In this document: piece by piece, positions 9,369 through 17,481 of the stretch | Numbering within the stretch: the stretch's first letter is position 1 | How the letters are laid out: the number at the start of each line of letters is the position of its first letter | NCBI RefSeq assembly: GCF_004348995.1 | Contig: NZ_SMKQ01000006.1 | Span: 1-64,000, forward strand | DNA: 64,000 nt | Source: Nonomuraea terrae | GTDB lineage: Bacteria; Actinomycetota; Actinomycetes; Streptosporangiales; Streptosporangiaceae | Direction: 5' to 3' | Position numbers and translations under genes: made by a program | Notes under the pieces: model-generated | The model's database searches: none | The model's input: only the letters and a program-made list of their open reading frames with translations | What the model was told of the DNA's origin: nothing

Positions 9369-10373
9369 CTACGCATTCCCGGAGAGGTCCGACCGGAGCT
9401 CGTTCACCGCATCCTCCAGTACCCGCAAGATGCCGCGGGCCTTCTCCGGGTGTTGTGTCGCGACCCGGCGAAGAGCGCGCAGGTTGCCGACCGTGTTGGC
9501 AGCCGCCTCGATACGGAGCGCCTCGTTCAGACTTAGCTCGTCCCCTGACCGGCTCTCACCCTGCTGGCGGTTGATGCTCTGACCCGCCACAGTGCCAAAG
9601 GTCGGTTCCGACCGAGAGGCCACTCCACCGGCCACGATTCCCCCATGTGCTGGCGGCCCCGGAGACGGTGGCTGAGGCGTGGGTTCCAGGCCCGGTGCAG
9701 TGGCCGGGGGATCCTGAGCGGGCTGCGGCCATACTTGCTCCTCGTGCGGCAGCTTGCCGAGCTTACGTGCGTCCTCGATCCGCAGTTCGCCCCGCACCAA
9801 CGCCTGCTGGAGCTCCGGCCGCAGTCCGAGCAGCGCGAGCCGCTGGGAAACCCACGCGGCCGTCTTCCCCAGAACCGCCGCCACCTTCCCCTGTGACAGT
9901 CCCTCCTCCTCCATGAGGTCGCGAATTGCGTGAGCCTCTTCCAAGGGAGAAAGATCGTCGCGCTGCACGTTCTCAATCAGCGCGTCCTGCCGGGAGGTGC
10001 TCGCGACGTCCTCGCGTACCCTGACCGGTCCCTCTTCCAGGCCGGCCAGTTCTCCCGCGTGGCGGCGCCGGTGTCCGATGAGGATGACGAACGGCTTGTC
10101 GCCGACGCCGCCATCCTCGATGGGCTTGTCGTGCTCGGGGTGAGCCTTGAGCCAATTCTCGCGTGGCACCACGACGAGGTCTTGGAGGATGCCACGCTCC
10201 TTGATGGTGGCGGCTAGGCCCTCGAGATCTCGGAGCGTTTCACGAGGGTTGTCGGGGTTATCGGCCATGTCGGAGAACTTGACCGCTGTAGGCCATTGCG
10301 GCTTGACGTCGCTTAGTGATCCGACTCTGAGAGATGCCAGGCTGGTACGCCGACCGGACGCTGCGATCGTCAT
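9369..10373 (-). CDS. parB: Plasmid-type ParB partition protein
   Basis: 334 residues from ATG 10373. The ParB N-terminal domain covers about 25-125: NPRETLRDLEGLAATIKERG, then ILIGHRRRHAGELAG as the CTP/arginine-patch region and ALIENVQRDDLSPLEEAHA. A KorB-like helix-turn-helix follows (GLSQGKVAAVLGKTAAWVSQ, then RLALLGL) at about 145-175. A Pro-rich linker and a short helical C-terminus complete it. It is the second gene of a parA-parB operon with an ATGA overlap. The long insert between motifs and the HTH suit plasmid or integrative-element ParB rather than the chromosomal one. Its partner ParA is truncated, so active partition is unlikely. Confidence 0.88.
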   Translation of the reverse strand: MTIAASGRRTSLASLRVGSLSDVKPQWPTAVKFSDMADNPDNPRETLRDLEGLAATIKERGILQDLVVVPRENWLKAHPEHDKPIEDGGVGDKPFVILIGHRRRHAGELAGLEEGPVRVREDVASTSRQDALIENVQRDDLSPLEEAHAIRDLMEEEGLSQGKVAAVLGKTAAWVSQRLALLGLRPELQQALVRGELRIEDARKLGKLPHEEQVWPQPAQDPPATAPGLEPTPQPPSPGPPAHGGIVAGGVASRSEPTFGTVAGQSINRQQGESRSGDELSLNEALRIEAAANTVGNLRALRRVATQHPEKARGILRVLEDAVNELRSDLSGNA

Positions 10374-10760
10374 CGGGGCATCCTCTCGAACTCCAGAGCC
10401 AGCTTGTAGAAGTCCTGCCGCGCTTCCAGCGACACGCGATTCTTCGGATACGTCGTTACTACGAGCCCGTCCGCTGAGGCGTTGGTGTGGATTCGGTAGT
10501 GCCGCACCACGGTGTTAGCGCGCTTCCAGCCGTGGCTGTCGACAAACTCGATCGTCTGGTCGCGGAAACTCTCGCCATCCCGCGGATCCCAGTTGTTGAC
10601 CACGACCATGTACGGCAGGCCACGGGGCTTCACCACATGCTCGATCGTGTTGTAGGTGGGCTCGAACGCCAATGGCTCGGGCTCGATTGGGATGAGCACG
10701 TCGTCGGCGACGGTCAGGATCGTGCGGAGGGCTTCGGCGAACCCGCTGTCATCGAACGCG
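10370..10760 (-). pseudogene. parA: ParA ATPase, 5'-truncated
   Basis: Only the C-terminal half of a ParA/MinD-type ATPase remains: GFAEALRTILTVADDVLIPI, EPEPLAFEPTYNTIEHVV, VVNNWDPRDG, then KRANTVVRHYRIHTNASADG and a C-terminal helix ending ERMPR. The Walker A (KGGVGKT-type) and switch motifs are absent. Upstream of about 10760 the frame stays open to 11083 but reads as low-complexity antisense of the next gene. Just past the break, the plus strand at about 10765-10871 reads AAFLAGMARHVLLRRQILLL and VRERAVA-stop, which looks like the tail of another truncated gene, so a recombination junction lies near 10750-10770. Confidence 0.75.
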
Positions 10761-10867
10761 CGCCAACCACCCCCCACGCACGTGCACGCGGCGTTCCTGG
10801 CCGGAATGGCCCGCCACGTCCTGCTCCGCCGCCAGATCCTCCTGCTCGTCCGCGAGCGGGCGGTAGC

Positions 10868-10896
10868 TTGACAGCAATGAGACGACCGGTCATATT
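10868..10896 (+). promoter_or_regulatory. Sigma-70-type promoter for the 10926 gene
   Basis: TTGACA at 10868-10873, a 17-base spacer, then CATATT at 10891-10896. The -35 is perfect and the -10 matches 4 of 6. It sits 29 bases before the ATG at 10926. Confidence 0.6.
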
Positions 10897-10925
10897 GCTC
10901 CCGAGAGAGGAAGGGACGACTTGAC

Positions 10926-11651
10926 ATGAATGAGCTCATAGATCGTGTGATCGCCGCGCACGGCGGACTGGACCGGTGGAACGCGTTCACGTCCGTCAAG
11001 GCGCACCACCTCACCGGTGGTGGGCTGTGGGCGCTGAAGGGACAGGGCGGTGTCATGAGCGAGGTGATCACACACGTCGACATCCACCGCCAGTTCGTCC
11101 GTCAGTCCCCGTTCGGCGGACCGGGGCTGCGCAGCTCCTTCACCGCCGACCGCGTCGCCGTCGAGACCGACGCCGGGGACGTGGTCGAGGAGCGGCGTGA
11201 TCCCCGCGACGCGTTCGCCGGACACGACCTCGACACGCCCTGGGACAGGCTGCACCTGGCCTACTTCACCGGGTACGCGATGTGGACCTACCTGACCGAG
11301 CCGTTCTCGTTCGCGATGCCGGGTTTCCAGGCTGAAGAGCTGGAGCCATGGCGGGGAGACGGTCAGACCTGGCGCCGGTTGAAGGTGGTCTTCCCCGACC
11401 ACATCGCCACCCACAGCAAGGAACAGACGTACTACATCGACGGCGACGGGCTCATCCGACGGCACGACTACGTGACCGAAGTGCTCGGCGCCAACACCGG
11501 CCCGGCGGCGCACTACTCCTCGGCACACCGGGAATTCGATGGGATCATGGTTCCGACCAGGCGCCGCGTCCACCTGATCGGTGAGGACGGCAACGTGATG
11601 GAAGAGCCGCTGATCGTGTCCATCGACATGGAAGACATCACGTTCGAGTGA
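10926..11651 (+). CDS. Conserved hypothetical protein (possible lipid/ligand-binding beta fold)
   Basis: 241 residues from an ATG with GGAAGG about 11 bases upstream. No signal peptide or membrane helix. It starts with a short helix (MNELIDRVIAAHGGLDRWNA) and continues as alternating beta strands, ending VPTRRRVHLIGEDGNVMEEP. That pattern resembles LolA/outer-membrane-lipoprotein-sorting-like folds and polyketide-cluster hypothetical proteins, but I recognise no catalytic motif. It has its own promoter and precedes the riboflavin synthase fragment by 118 bases. Function unknown. Confidence 0.75.
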   Translation: MNELIDRVIAAHGGLDRWNAFTSVKAHHLTGGGLWALKGQGGVMSEVITHVDIHRQFVRQSPFGGPGLRSSFTADRVAVETDAGDVVEERRDPRDAFAGHDLDTPWDRLHLAYFTGYAMWTYLTEPFSFAMPGFQAEELEPWRGDGQTWRRLKVVFPDHIATHSKEQTYYIDGDGLIRRHDYVTEVLGANTGPAAHYSSAHREFDGIMVPTRRRVHLIGEDGNVMEEPLIVSIDMEDITFE

Positions 11652-11769
11652 CAGACAGCGCGTCCACGGCCCGGCCGGCCCGCGCGCAGCACTGAGGGCC
11701 CGCCTGGCCGGGAAAGCGGCACGGCTCCCCGAGCCATCACCACCTGCGACAACCTTGAAGGAGCTTGAA

Positions 11770-12192
11770 GTGTTCGCCGGCATCGTCGAAGAGCTGGGTG
11801 AGGTCACCGCCGTCGAGAAGCTCCATGACTCCTCCCGCTTCCGACTGCGCGGCCCCGTCGTCACCGAAGGCGCCGAACACGGCGATTCGATCGCCGTCAA
11901 CGGCGTCTGCCTCACCGTCGTCGACCTGGGCGACGGCGAGTTCACCGCCGACGTGATGGCCGAGACCCTGGAACGCTCCAGCCTCGGCGCGTCGGGGCCC
12001 GGCTCCCGGGTCAACCTGGAGCGGCCCGTGGCCCTCGGCGACCGCCTCGGCGGTCACATCGTCCAGGGCCATGTGGACGCCACGGGCACGATCGTCGAGC
12101 GCAAGGTCTCCGACAACTGGGAGGTCGTCAAGATCTCGCTGCCCGCCTCGGTGGCCCGCTACGTCGTCGAAAAGGGCTCGATCACCGGTTGA
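11770..12192 (+). pseudogene. ribE: Riboflavin synthase alpha chain, truncated
   Basis: Starts at GTG 11770 (VFAGIVEELGEV) with GAAGGAG 8 bases upstream. The first lumazine-binding domain is complete (GDSIAVNGVCLTVVDL, ADVMAETLERSSLG), and the second begins (GGHIVQGHVDATGTIVERK, VVEKGSIT). Then it reads ITG-stop. Riboflavin synthase has ITVDG here; removing one G restores VDG in the next frame, after which similarity ends. About 140 residues remain of the usual 200-215, so half of the second domain is gone. The active enzyme needs both domains, so this copy is probably non-functional. It may once have supplied flavin to the flavoprotein operon downstream. Confidence 0.75.
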
Positions 12193-12630
12193 CGGCTGCG
12201 CTCCGGCCTCTGATCACGGTCAGGACGGGCGGCGCCGGCCATGCACGCCATACCCGCTCAGTGGTCTCGGATTCGAGCTGATACCGCAGCTCAGGCGCGG
12301 TGTCCGACCGCGGCCGATCCACCCGAACTGGCGGCGCCGGCGAAGGATCCTGTCACTGCGGTGGCCCACCACAACGGCATTCCTGTGGTGGGCCATTCAC
12401 CGTGGAGTGGGGGCGACGCCGCCACTCGGCCCGGCCGGTCCCAGCCGCGCCCGTACGGTCGCCGAGGATGCGATCCACCTCTTCGGCGGCCGTCACGCCA
12501 CGAGGTGCGCGCCTGTCAGGGGCCCGGCTGCGTGATCAGCATGCGGTTGGTCCGCGGGCCTCGCCTACGGAGGCGGCGTTGACCCCGGCTCCGGCGTCCG
12601 GCCCTGCGGAGCGGCACCGGTAGCCCCTGA
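12193..12630. other. Gap between convergent genes, with strong hairpin
   Basis: 438 bases with no gene I can support. The only clear structure is the hairpin described separately at 12362-12395. Open frames here are short and lack ribosome binding sites. Confidence 0.5.
12362..12395. terminator. Perfect 12-bp stem-loop, likely bidirectional terminator
   Basis: TGGCCCACCACA (12362-12373) and its exact reverse complement (12384-12395) with a 10-base loop. It lies between the convergent riboflavin synthase remnant and the CGNR gene. There is no long T run, as is common in high-GC actinobacteria. Confidence 0.65.
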
Positions 12631-13203
12631 TCAGCCGCGGCTGGTGCGTTCGTAGTGACGCATGGCCTTGGCGCGGTTGCCGCAGCCGGCCATGGAGCAC
12701 CAGCGACGAGTGCCGTTTTTCGACACGTCGTAGAAATGCAGGACACATTCCGGGTTCGCGCAGTGCCTGATGCGCTCGGGGCGATCGGCGAGCAGCCGCA
12801 GAAAGTCCTCGAGCGCCACCCACGCAGGCCCCCAGGACGGCAGATCGACCTGCACGTCGGTGGCCGGGCCGCTCGGTCGCAGCGAACGGCGGATCCGGCC
12901 GTGAGCGAGCACGGCGTTCGCCGCCTGGAGCGCATCGTCGGTGAAGGCGGGCACGGTGCGGGCGAGGCCGTCCAGGGCCGTCCTCGCCTGCAGCAACCGC
13001 GCACGCGTGTCTTCGTCCACGGAAGCGACCATGCCGCCCAAGGCTCGGCGCACCGGGGCGGAGCCGAGCCAGACGGCGAGCCCATCGACGCTGTCCAGCA
13101 GGTCATGACGGCCGGCGGCGTCGATCCACCGAGTGTTGAGCAGGTCGATCGAGAGCGGCTCGCCGGTGAGAGGCCGGGGGTCCGCTGTGGTGTTCGGCGC
13201 CAC
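12631..13203 (-). CDS. CGNR zinc-finger protein (ABATE domain)
   Basis: 190 residues from GTG 13203, with GGAGG about 9 bases upstream. Residues 15-125 are the ABATE-type domain (LSIDLLNTRWIDAAGRHDLL). The C-terminus is the CGNR zinc finger: CANPEC at about 147-152, then RRWCSMAGCGNRAKAMRHY. These proteins are putative stress-linked transcription regulators. It is divergent from the VOC/flavoprotein/ferredoxin operon, with a promoter and small palindrome between them, so it is a reasonable candidate regulator of that operon (inference). Confidence 0.88.
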   Translation of the reverse strand: MAPNTTADPRPLTGEPLSIDLLNTRWIDAAGRHDLLDSVDGLAVWLGSAPVRRALGGMVASVDEDTRARLLQARTALDGLARTVPAFTDDALQAANAVLAHGRIRRSLRPSGPATDVQVDLPSWGPAWVALEDFLRLLADRPERIRHCANPECVLHFYDVSKNGTRRWCSMAGCGNRAKAMRHYERTSRG

Positions 13204-13274
13204 GGGGCTGGTCCTCCAGGGGGGCTGTACTGCACTGACGCGTCCATTCTAACCGGTCATCTGGAGATCACAGG

Positions 13275-13309
13275 TTGACGGCCGCAAATCTAACCCTTAA
13301 AGTCACTTT
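13275..13309 (+). promoter_or_regulatory. Promoter with overlapping palindromic operator
   Basis: TTGACG at 13275-13280, a 17-base spacer, TAAAGT at 13298-13303. The -10 overlaps the palindrome AAAGT-C-ACTTT (13299-13309). It serves the VOC gene at 13354. A repressor on the palindrome would block the -10. Confidence 0.6.
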
Positions 13310-13353
13310 CAATGGTTGCGAGAGCGCCTCGCGGCCTCGACCAAGGACATGTG

Positions 13354-13815
13354 ATGACTTTGAGCACGATCAAGAAGCTGATGACCGGACACGTCGGTCT
13401 GAACGTCACCGATCTCGACCGCTCGCTCGCCTTCTACCGCCACGTCTTCGACTTCGAGGTCATGGCCGAAGGCACCGAGAGCGACCGCCGCTGGGCCTTC
13501 CTCGGACGGGACGACCACCTGCTGGTCACCCTGTGGCAGCAGAGCGAGGGCACATTCAGCGCGAACACCCCGGGCCTGCACCACCTGTCGTTCCAGGTCG
13601 ACACCATTGAGGAGGTCAACGCGGCAGCGGAAGTGGTGCGCGGCCTGGGCGCCGAGTTCGCCTACGACGGCGTGGTTCCGCACGGCGAGAACGGCGTCTC
13701 CGGAGGCATCTACTTCACCGACCCTGACGGCACCCGCCTGGAGATCTACGCGCCCACCGGCGCGGACCCCGCCGCTGCTCCCGTCTCCGGCGCTCCGACC
13801 TGCGGATTCTTCTAA
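13354..13815 (+). CDS. VOC (glyoxalase/dioxygenase) family protein
   Basis: 153 residues from ATG 13354, with AAGGA 6 bases upstream. One vicinal-oxygen-chelate domain with paired beta-alpha-beta-beta-beta modules. Likely metal ligands are His in GHVGLNVTD (about 12), His in LHHLSFQVD (about 72) and Glu in RLEIYAP (about 130). VOC proteins include dioxygenases, lyases and resistance proteins; the substrate cannot be read from sequence. It is first in an operon followed by an FMN-type oxidase, a ferredoxin and a ferredoxin reductase, so a redox or detoxification role is likely. Confidence 0.87.
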   Translation: MTLSTIKKLMTGHVGLNVTDLDRSLAFYRHVFDFEVMAEGTESDRRWAFLGRDDHLLVTLWQQSEGTFSANTPGLHHLSFQVDTIEEVNAAAEVVRGLGAEFAYDGVVPHGENGVSGGIYFTDPDGTRLEIYAPTGADPAAAPVSGAPTCGFF

Positions 13816-13880
13816 AAGATCCGGTTTTTGAAGAGATCAGCGGCCACGCGGCCGCACGACTGACGTGAGAGAGGATCGCC

Positions 13881-14801
13881 GTGGCCACCTACCACAGCGG
13901 GGAAATCGCGGTACAGGACCGTGCCGAGCTCAGCGACCAGGCGCGCTTCTCCCTCGGCGGTATCGGTGAGGCCATACCGGAGGTGGCTGCGGCGTTCCTC
14001 GCCGAGCAGCCGATGATCGTCGTCGGCGGTGCGGACGCCACGGGCCGGGTCTGGGCGAGTCAGCTGACCGGCCCGCCGGGGTTCCTCCGCACGCCCACAC
14101 CCCGGGTCCTCGCCGTCGACGCGCTTCCGCTGCCCGGTGACCCCATCGCAGACGTCCTGGCCGGACATCGGCGATCCGTCCAGGTGGGCATGATCGCTGT
14201 CGAACCCGCCACCCGGCGGCGGATGCGCATCAACGGCCGCGCCGTCACCGGGCACGGTGGCCTGCGCGTCGACATCGATCAGGTCATCGCGAACTGCCCC
14301 AAGTACCTGCAGAAACGGAACTATCGCTTCCTCGAGTTCGACGCCGAACCGGCTCCCACCCGCACCGTCACCGACGGCGAGGCACTCAGCGCGGCCCAGC
14401 AGCAGACCGTTCGCGTGGCGGACACCTTCTTCATCGCCACCACGTCCGACCGTGGAGACGCGGACGCCTCGCACCGGGGCGGTAACCCCGGCTTCGTCCA
14501 GGTGCTCTCTCCCACCTTGCTCCGCTGGCCCGACTACGTGGGGAACGCCATGTTCCTGACGCTGGGCAACCTGGCTCTCAACCCCGCCGCCGGCATCGTT
14601 TTCCCAGGCTGGGAAACGGGCTCCGCACTGCACCTCACCGGAACGGCCCGCACACTGTGGGATCCGGCGCAGACCGCTCGGATCCCCGGAGCGCAACGCC
14701 TGGTGGAGTTCTCGATCGAAGCGGTGCGGGAGATCTCCGCCGCGAGCCCCCTGCGATGGAGCGCCCCCGGCTACTCCCGATTCAACCCGCCGGTGCGCTG
14801 A
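13881..14801 (+). CDS. FMN-binding split-barrel (pyridoxamine-phosphate-oxidase-like) flavoprotein
   Basis: 306 residues from GTG 13881 (VATYHSGEIAVQDRAEL). The N-terminal half carries a split-barrel core (EQPMIVVGGADATGRVWASQ, then GPPGF) and RRRMRINGRA; the C-terminal half has a second barrel-like segment (DTFFIATTSDRGDADASHRG, NPGFVQV, GNAMFLTLGNL). This two-barrel layout fits the larger PNPOx-like proteins fused or paired with ferredoxin reductases. It is 65 bases after the VOC gene and just before the ferredoxin. Likely a flavin-dependent oxidoreductase fed by the downstream electron-transfer pair. Substrate unknown. Confidence 0.82.
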   Translation: MATYHSGEIAVQDRAELSDQARFSLGGIGEAIPEVAAAFLAEQPMIVVGGADATGRVWASQLTGPPGFLRTPTPRVLAVDALPLPGDPIADVLAGHRRSVQVGMIAVEPATRRRMRINGRAVTGHGGLRVDIDQVIANCPKYLQKRNYRFLEFDAEPAPTRTVTDGEALSAAQQQTVRVADTFFIATTSDRGDADASHRGGNPGFVQVLSPTLLRWPDYVGNAMFLTLGNLALNPAAGIVFPGWETGSALHLTGTARTLWDPAQTARIPGAQRLVEFSIEAVREISAASPLRWSAPGYSRFNPPVR

Positions 14802-14853
14802 GCGCCCCCGCCTCGACGCGCCGTCCCTCTCGACCCCGTAATGGAGCCACCCA

Positions 14854-15045
14854 GTGCAGATCACCGTGGACATGAACGTCTGCGAAAGCCACGGACAGTG
14901 CGTCTTCGCCGCGCCCGAAGTCTTCTCCTTCGACGACGAGGACTACCTCGTGTACGACGCCGCCCCTCCCGACGCCCTGCGCGACAAGGTGGAGAAGGCC
15001 GTGGCGAGCTGTCCCGTCCGCGCCATCACCATCAGCGCCCGGTGA
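14854..15045 (+). CDS. Single-cluster ferredoxin, 3Fe-4S type
   Basis: 63 residues from GTG 14854. Cysteines at 10, 16 and 53 in CESHGQC and SCPVRA; the position of the usual middle cysteine is His13. Three Cys with this spacing indicate a [3Fe-4S] cluster like those that serve cytochromes P450. The gene overlaps the reductase start by GTGA, so the two are translationally coupled. No P450 lies in this operon; the nearest is at 55.5-56.7 kb. The natural partner may be the split-barrel flavoprotein upstream. Confidence 0.9.
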   Translation: MQITVDMNVCESHGQCVFAAPEVFSFDDEDYLVYDAAPPDALRDKVEKAVASCPVRAITISAR

Positions 15046-16292
15046 GCGCGACGACCGGGCGGCTGGTGATCGTCGGAGCTTCGCTCGCCGGCCTGCGGGC
15101 CGCGCAAGCCCTACGCGCCGACGGCTTCACCGGCAGCCTCACCATCGTGGGGGACGAACCCCATTTCCCCTACGACCGGCCGCCGCTGTCCAAACGGACA
15201 CTGACGGCCGACCTGGTGCCGGACAACGCCTTGCCGATGCCGGACGGGCTCGACGCGCGATGGGAGCTCGGCCAGCCGGCCGTCCACCTCGACACACAGA
15301 GGGGGGCGGTCACGCTCGGCGACGGCACCCGGCTGGCCTACGACGGCGTGCTCGTCGCGACCGGCTCGACGGCCCGTGGCTGGCACGACCCGCGCAGCCT
15401 TCCGGAACGAGGCGTCCTCACCCTCCGGACCAGGGACGACGCACTGAGGCTGCGGGCCGAACTCCCCCCGGGGCACAAGCTCGTCGTCGTCGGCGCGGGC
15501 TTCCTCGGCGGTGAGATCGCGGCCGCGGCCCGTGCGCGCGGCGTCGACGTCACTCTCGTCGAGGCCGCCAGCCAGCCCCTCGAACGGGCCATCGGAGCGG
15601 GCCCCGGCGCGTACATGGCCGAGCTGCACCGCGAGGCGGGCATCGACCTGCGTACCGGCACCACGGTGGCGGATTTCCGTGCCACCGGTGGACGTCTCAC
15701 CGGCGTCCGCCTGTCCGACGACAGCGAACTGCCCGCGGACGTGGCCGTCCTGGCGCTCGGTGCGGCACCCGCCACCGCCTGGCTGGCCGGCTCCAGCCTC
15801 GACATCGGCAACGGCGTGCGCTGCGACATCCACTTACGCGCCCTGACCGCCGACGGAGCCGTCGTGCCGGGCGTGGTCGCAGCGGGTGATGTCGCCCGTG
15901 TACCCCACCACCTCGCCGGTGGCGCTCCGATCGTCCTCGGCCACTGGTCCAACGCCGTGGAGCAAGGCACCGCGGCCGCGCACACCTTGCTGAAGCCGGA
16001 CGATCCTCGCCCGTTCACCGGCGTCCCCACCTTCTGGTCCGATCTGCACGACGCCCGGATCCGGTCGGTGGGCCTGCCCGCCTTGGCGGACGAGGTGCGC
16101 GTCCATGAGCACGACCTCGCGGGCCGGCATCTGGAGGTCGGCTACCACCGGGCGGGAAAGCTCGTCGGAGCCCTGACCGTCGGCCGTACCGGCAGGCTCA
16201 CCGCCTACCGGCACCAGCTGGAACGCGACGCATGGCGTGCCCGGGCGGCGACCGAGCCGCACAGGTCGCCGTGTCGCTCGTCAAGGAGCTGA
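15042..16292 (+). CDS. FAD/NAD(P)-dependent ferredoxin reductase
   Basis: 416 residues from GTG 15042. Rossmann FAD motif at residues 8-22 (VIVGASLAGLRAAQA), PYDRPPLSK near 45, ATGSTARGW near 108, NAD motif VVVGAGFLGGEIAAA at about 148, and the second FAD motif VVAAGDVARVPHHL near 285. A C-terminal reductase-type domain follows (GVPTFWSDLHDARIRSVGLP). It carries electrons from NAD(P)H to the ferredoxin with which it overlaps. The last about 25 residues are basic and look unlike the family. A rightward hairpin follows at 16361-16383. Confidence 0.93.
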   Translation: MSATTGRLVIVGASLAGLRAAQALRADGFTGSLTIVGDEPHFPYDRPPLSKRTLTADLVPDNALPMPDGLDARWELGQPAVHLDTQRGAVTLGDGTRLAYDGVLVATGSTARGWHDPRSLPERGVLTLRTRDDALRLRAELPPGHKLVVVGAGFLGGEIAAAARARGVDVTLVEAASQPLERAIGAGPGAYMAELHREAGIDLRTGTTVADFRATGGRLTGVRLSDDSELPADVAVLALGAAPATAWLAGSSLDIGNGVRCDIHLRALTADGAVVPGVVAAGDVARVPHHLAGGAPIVLGHWSNAVEQGTAAAHTLLKPDDPRPFTGVPTFWSDLHDARIRSVGLPALADEVRVHEHDLAGRHLEVGYHRAGKLVGALTVGRTGRLTAYRHQLERDAWRARAATEPHRSPCRSSRS

Positions 16293-16360
16293 TCGACCAG
16301 GCGGCAGGGGCCTGACCGCGCCGGCGGAAGATCCGGCCGCGTACAGGCCCCGGCTGGTCC

Positions 16361-16383
16361 AGGCCCCTTTGGGGGCGGGGCCT
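16361..16383. terminator. Stem-loop between convergent genes
   Basis: AGGCCCC at 16361-16367 pairs with GGGGCCT at 16377-16383. It touches the stop codon of the minus-strand anti-sigma gene and ends the ferredoxin reductase operon. Confidence 0.5.
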
Positions 16384-16813
16384 AGGTCGCCATGAGGTGC
16401 CGGCCTGCCGCACCAGGCGCGTAGCGCAGGTGCTTCTCCAGGCAGACCACGGCACCGTGCTCTCGTCTGTTGGTGAACCGGATGTCGTCGGCGAGCGCCC
16501 GCATGATCTGCAGACCGCGCCCGTGCTCGTTGCCCTCCTCGGCCTCGAGCACCTTACGAGGGTCGAAACCGTTGCCCGTGTCGACCACCTTGATGACGCA
16601 CAGGTGGTCGTGCACCGACGCGCTGACGGTGTAGTCGTCGCTGGGGCCCGCGTGCTTGATCACGTTGGAGCAGGCCTCGGTGAGCATGAGCTCGATGTCA
16701 TCGCGGATCTGCGGCTCGACCCCGAGCGAGCGCAACGTGCCGTCCAGCATCTGCCTGATCATCGGGACGCTCGCCGCATCCCTGGGCAGGCGGAGCGCTA
16801 TCGTAGCCTCCAC
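16382..16813 (-). CDS. Anti-sigma factor serine kinase, RsbW/SpoIIAB-like
   Basis: 143 residues from GTG 16813, with AAGGAGG 7 bases upstream. It is a lone GHKL ATPase domain: N-box EACSNVIKHA at about 48-57, G1 box DTGNGFDP near 79, G2 box EHGRGLQIMRAL near 96. Proteins of this size bind a stress sigma factor and phosphorylate an anti-anti-sigma partner. Neither partner is encoded next door. The SpoIIE-type phosphatase at 28.2-30.3 kb is the class of enzyme that acts opposite such kinases, but a link is only inference. Confidence 0.88.
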   Translation of the reverse strand: MEATIALRLPRDAASVPMIRQMLDGTLRSLGVEPQIRDDIELMLTEACSNVIKHAGPSDDYTVSASVHDHLCVIKVVDTGNGFDPRKVLEAEEGNEHGRGLQIMRALADDIRFTNRREHGAVVCLEKHLRYAPGAAGRHLMAT

Positions 16814-16917
16814 TGGGCCTCCTTGCCTATCGGATGCGTGTCAGCCTTCTGCCCGTGATGGCCTGTCCCAATCATCTGGTCAAGGCCCGGTGTCAGAAAG
16901 CCCCGCATCACGCAGCG

Positions 16918-17463
16918 TCACGGCTCCAGCAGCCGGGTGGCGACCTCCATCGAGGCCTTGTCGATCTCGTCCTCGCCGAGGTCGTCCATCGGCGTCATCC
17001 ACTTGCCCGCGTGCAGCGCGAACAACGCCAGCGAGCGGCTGATGCGCTCGGTCGGCGTGGCGCCCGGCTCGTTCATCTCCGCGGTGAGCGCGAGGACGGT
17101 CTCGCGCATCCGGGTGACCGTCGGGTGGTCGCGCAGCGCGGTCTGGTTGCGCTCCAGGAAGCCGAGCACCTGCGGATGGCGCGACTCCTTGAGGTTGCGG
17201 GCGTAGCGGTCGAGCAGCTCCCGCCGCATCTCCGGCGTCTTCGGCCGGCTGCGCGCCCAGTCGAGCAGCTCCCGCACCTCGGCGAGGCGCAGCTCGACCA
17301 GGCTGGCCACGATGTCGTCCTTGGTCTTGAAGTGATAGTAAAGTGCGGCTTTCGTCACGCCGAGCTCCTCGGCGATCTCCCGGAGCGAGGTCGCTTCATA
17401 TCCCTGTTCGGTGAAGAGCCTCAGTGCGATCTGCTGGATCCGGGTTCGCGTGTCTTCCCGCAC
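16918..17463 (-). CDS. TetR-family transcriptional regulator
   Basis: 181 residues from GTG 17463 (VREDTRTRIQQIAL). N-terminal TetR helix-turn-helix at about 10-50: LFTEQGYEATSLREIAEELG then VTKAALYYHFKTKDDI. The C-terminal ligand domain is unremarkable. A longer open frame exists, but the family start falls here. It is divergent from the GNAT gene, and paired half-sites for a dimeric regulator lie between them, so it probably represses itself and possibly the acetyltransferase. Confidence 0.9.
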   Translation of the reverse strand: MREDTRTRIQQIALRLFTEQGYEATSLREIAEELGVTKAALYYHFKTKDDIVASLVELRLAEVRELLDWARSRPKTPEMRRELLDRYARNLKESRHPQVLGFLERNQTALRDHPTVTRMRETVLALTAEMNEPGATPTERISRSLALFALHAGKWMTPMDDLGEDEIDKASMEVATRLLEP

Positions 17464-17481
17464 TGTGCACCTGTTCGTCGA

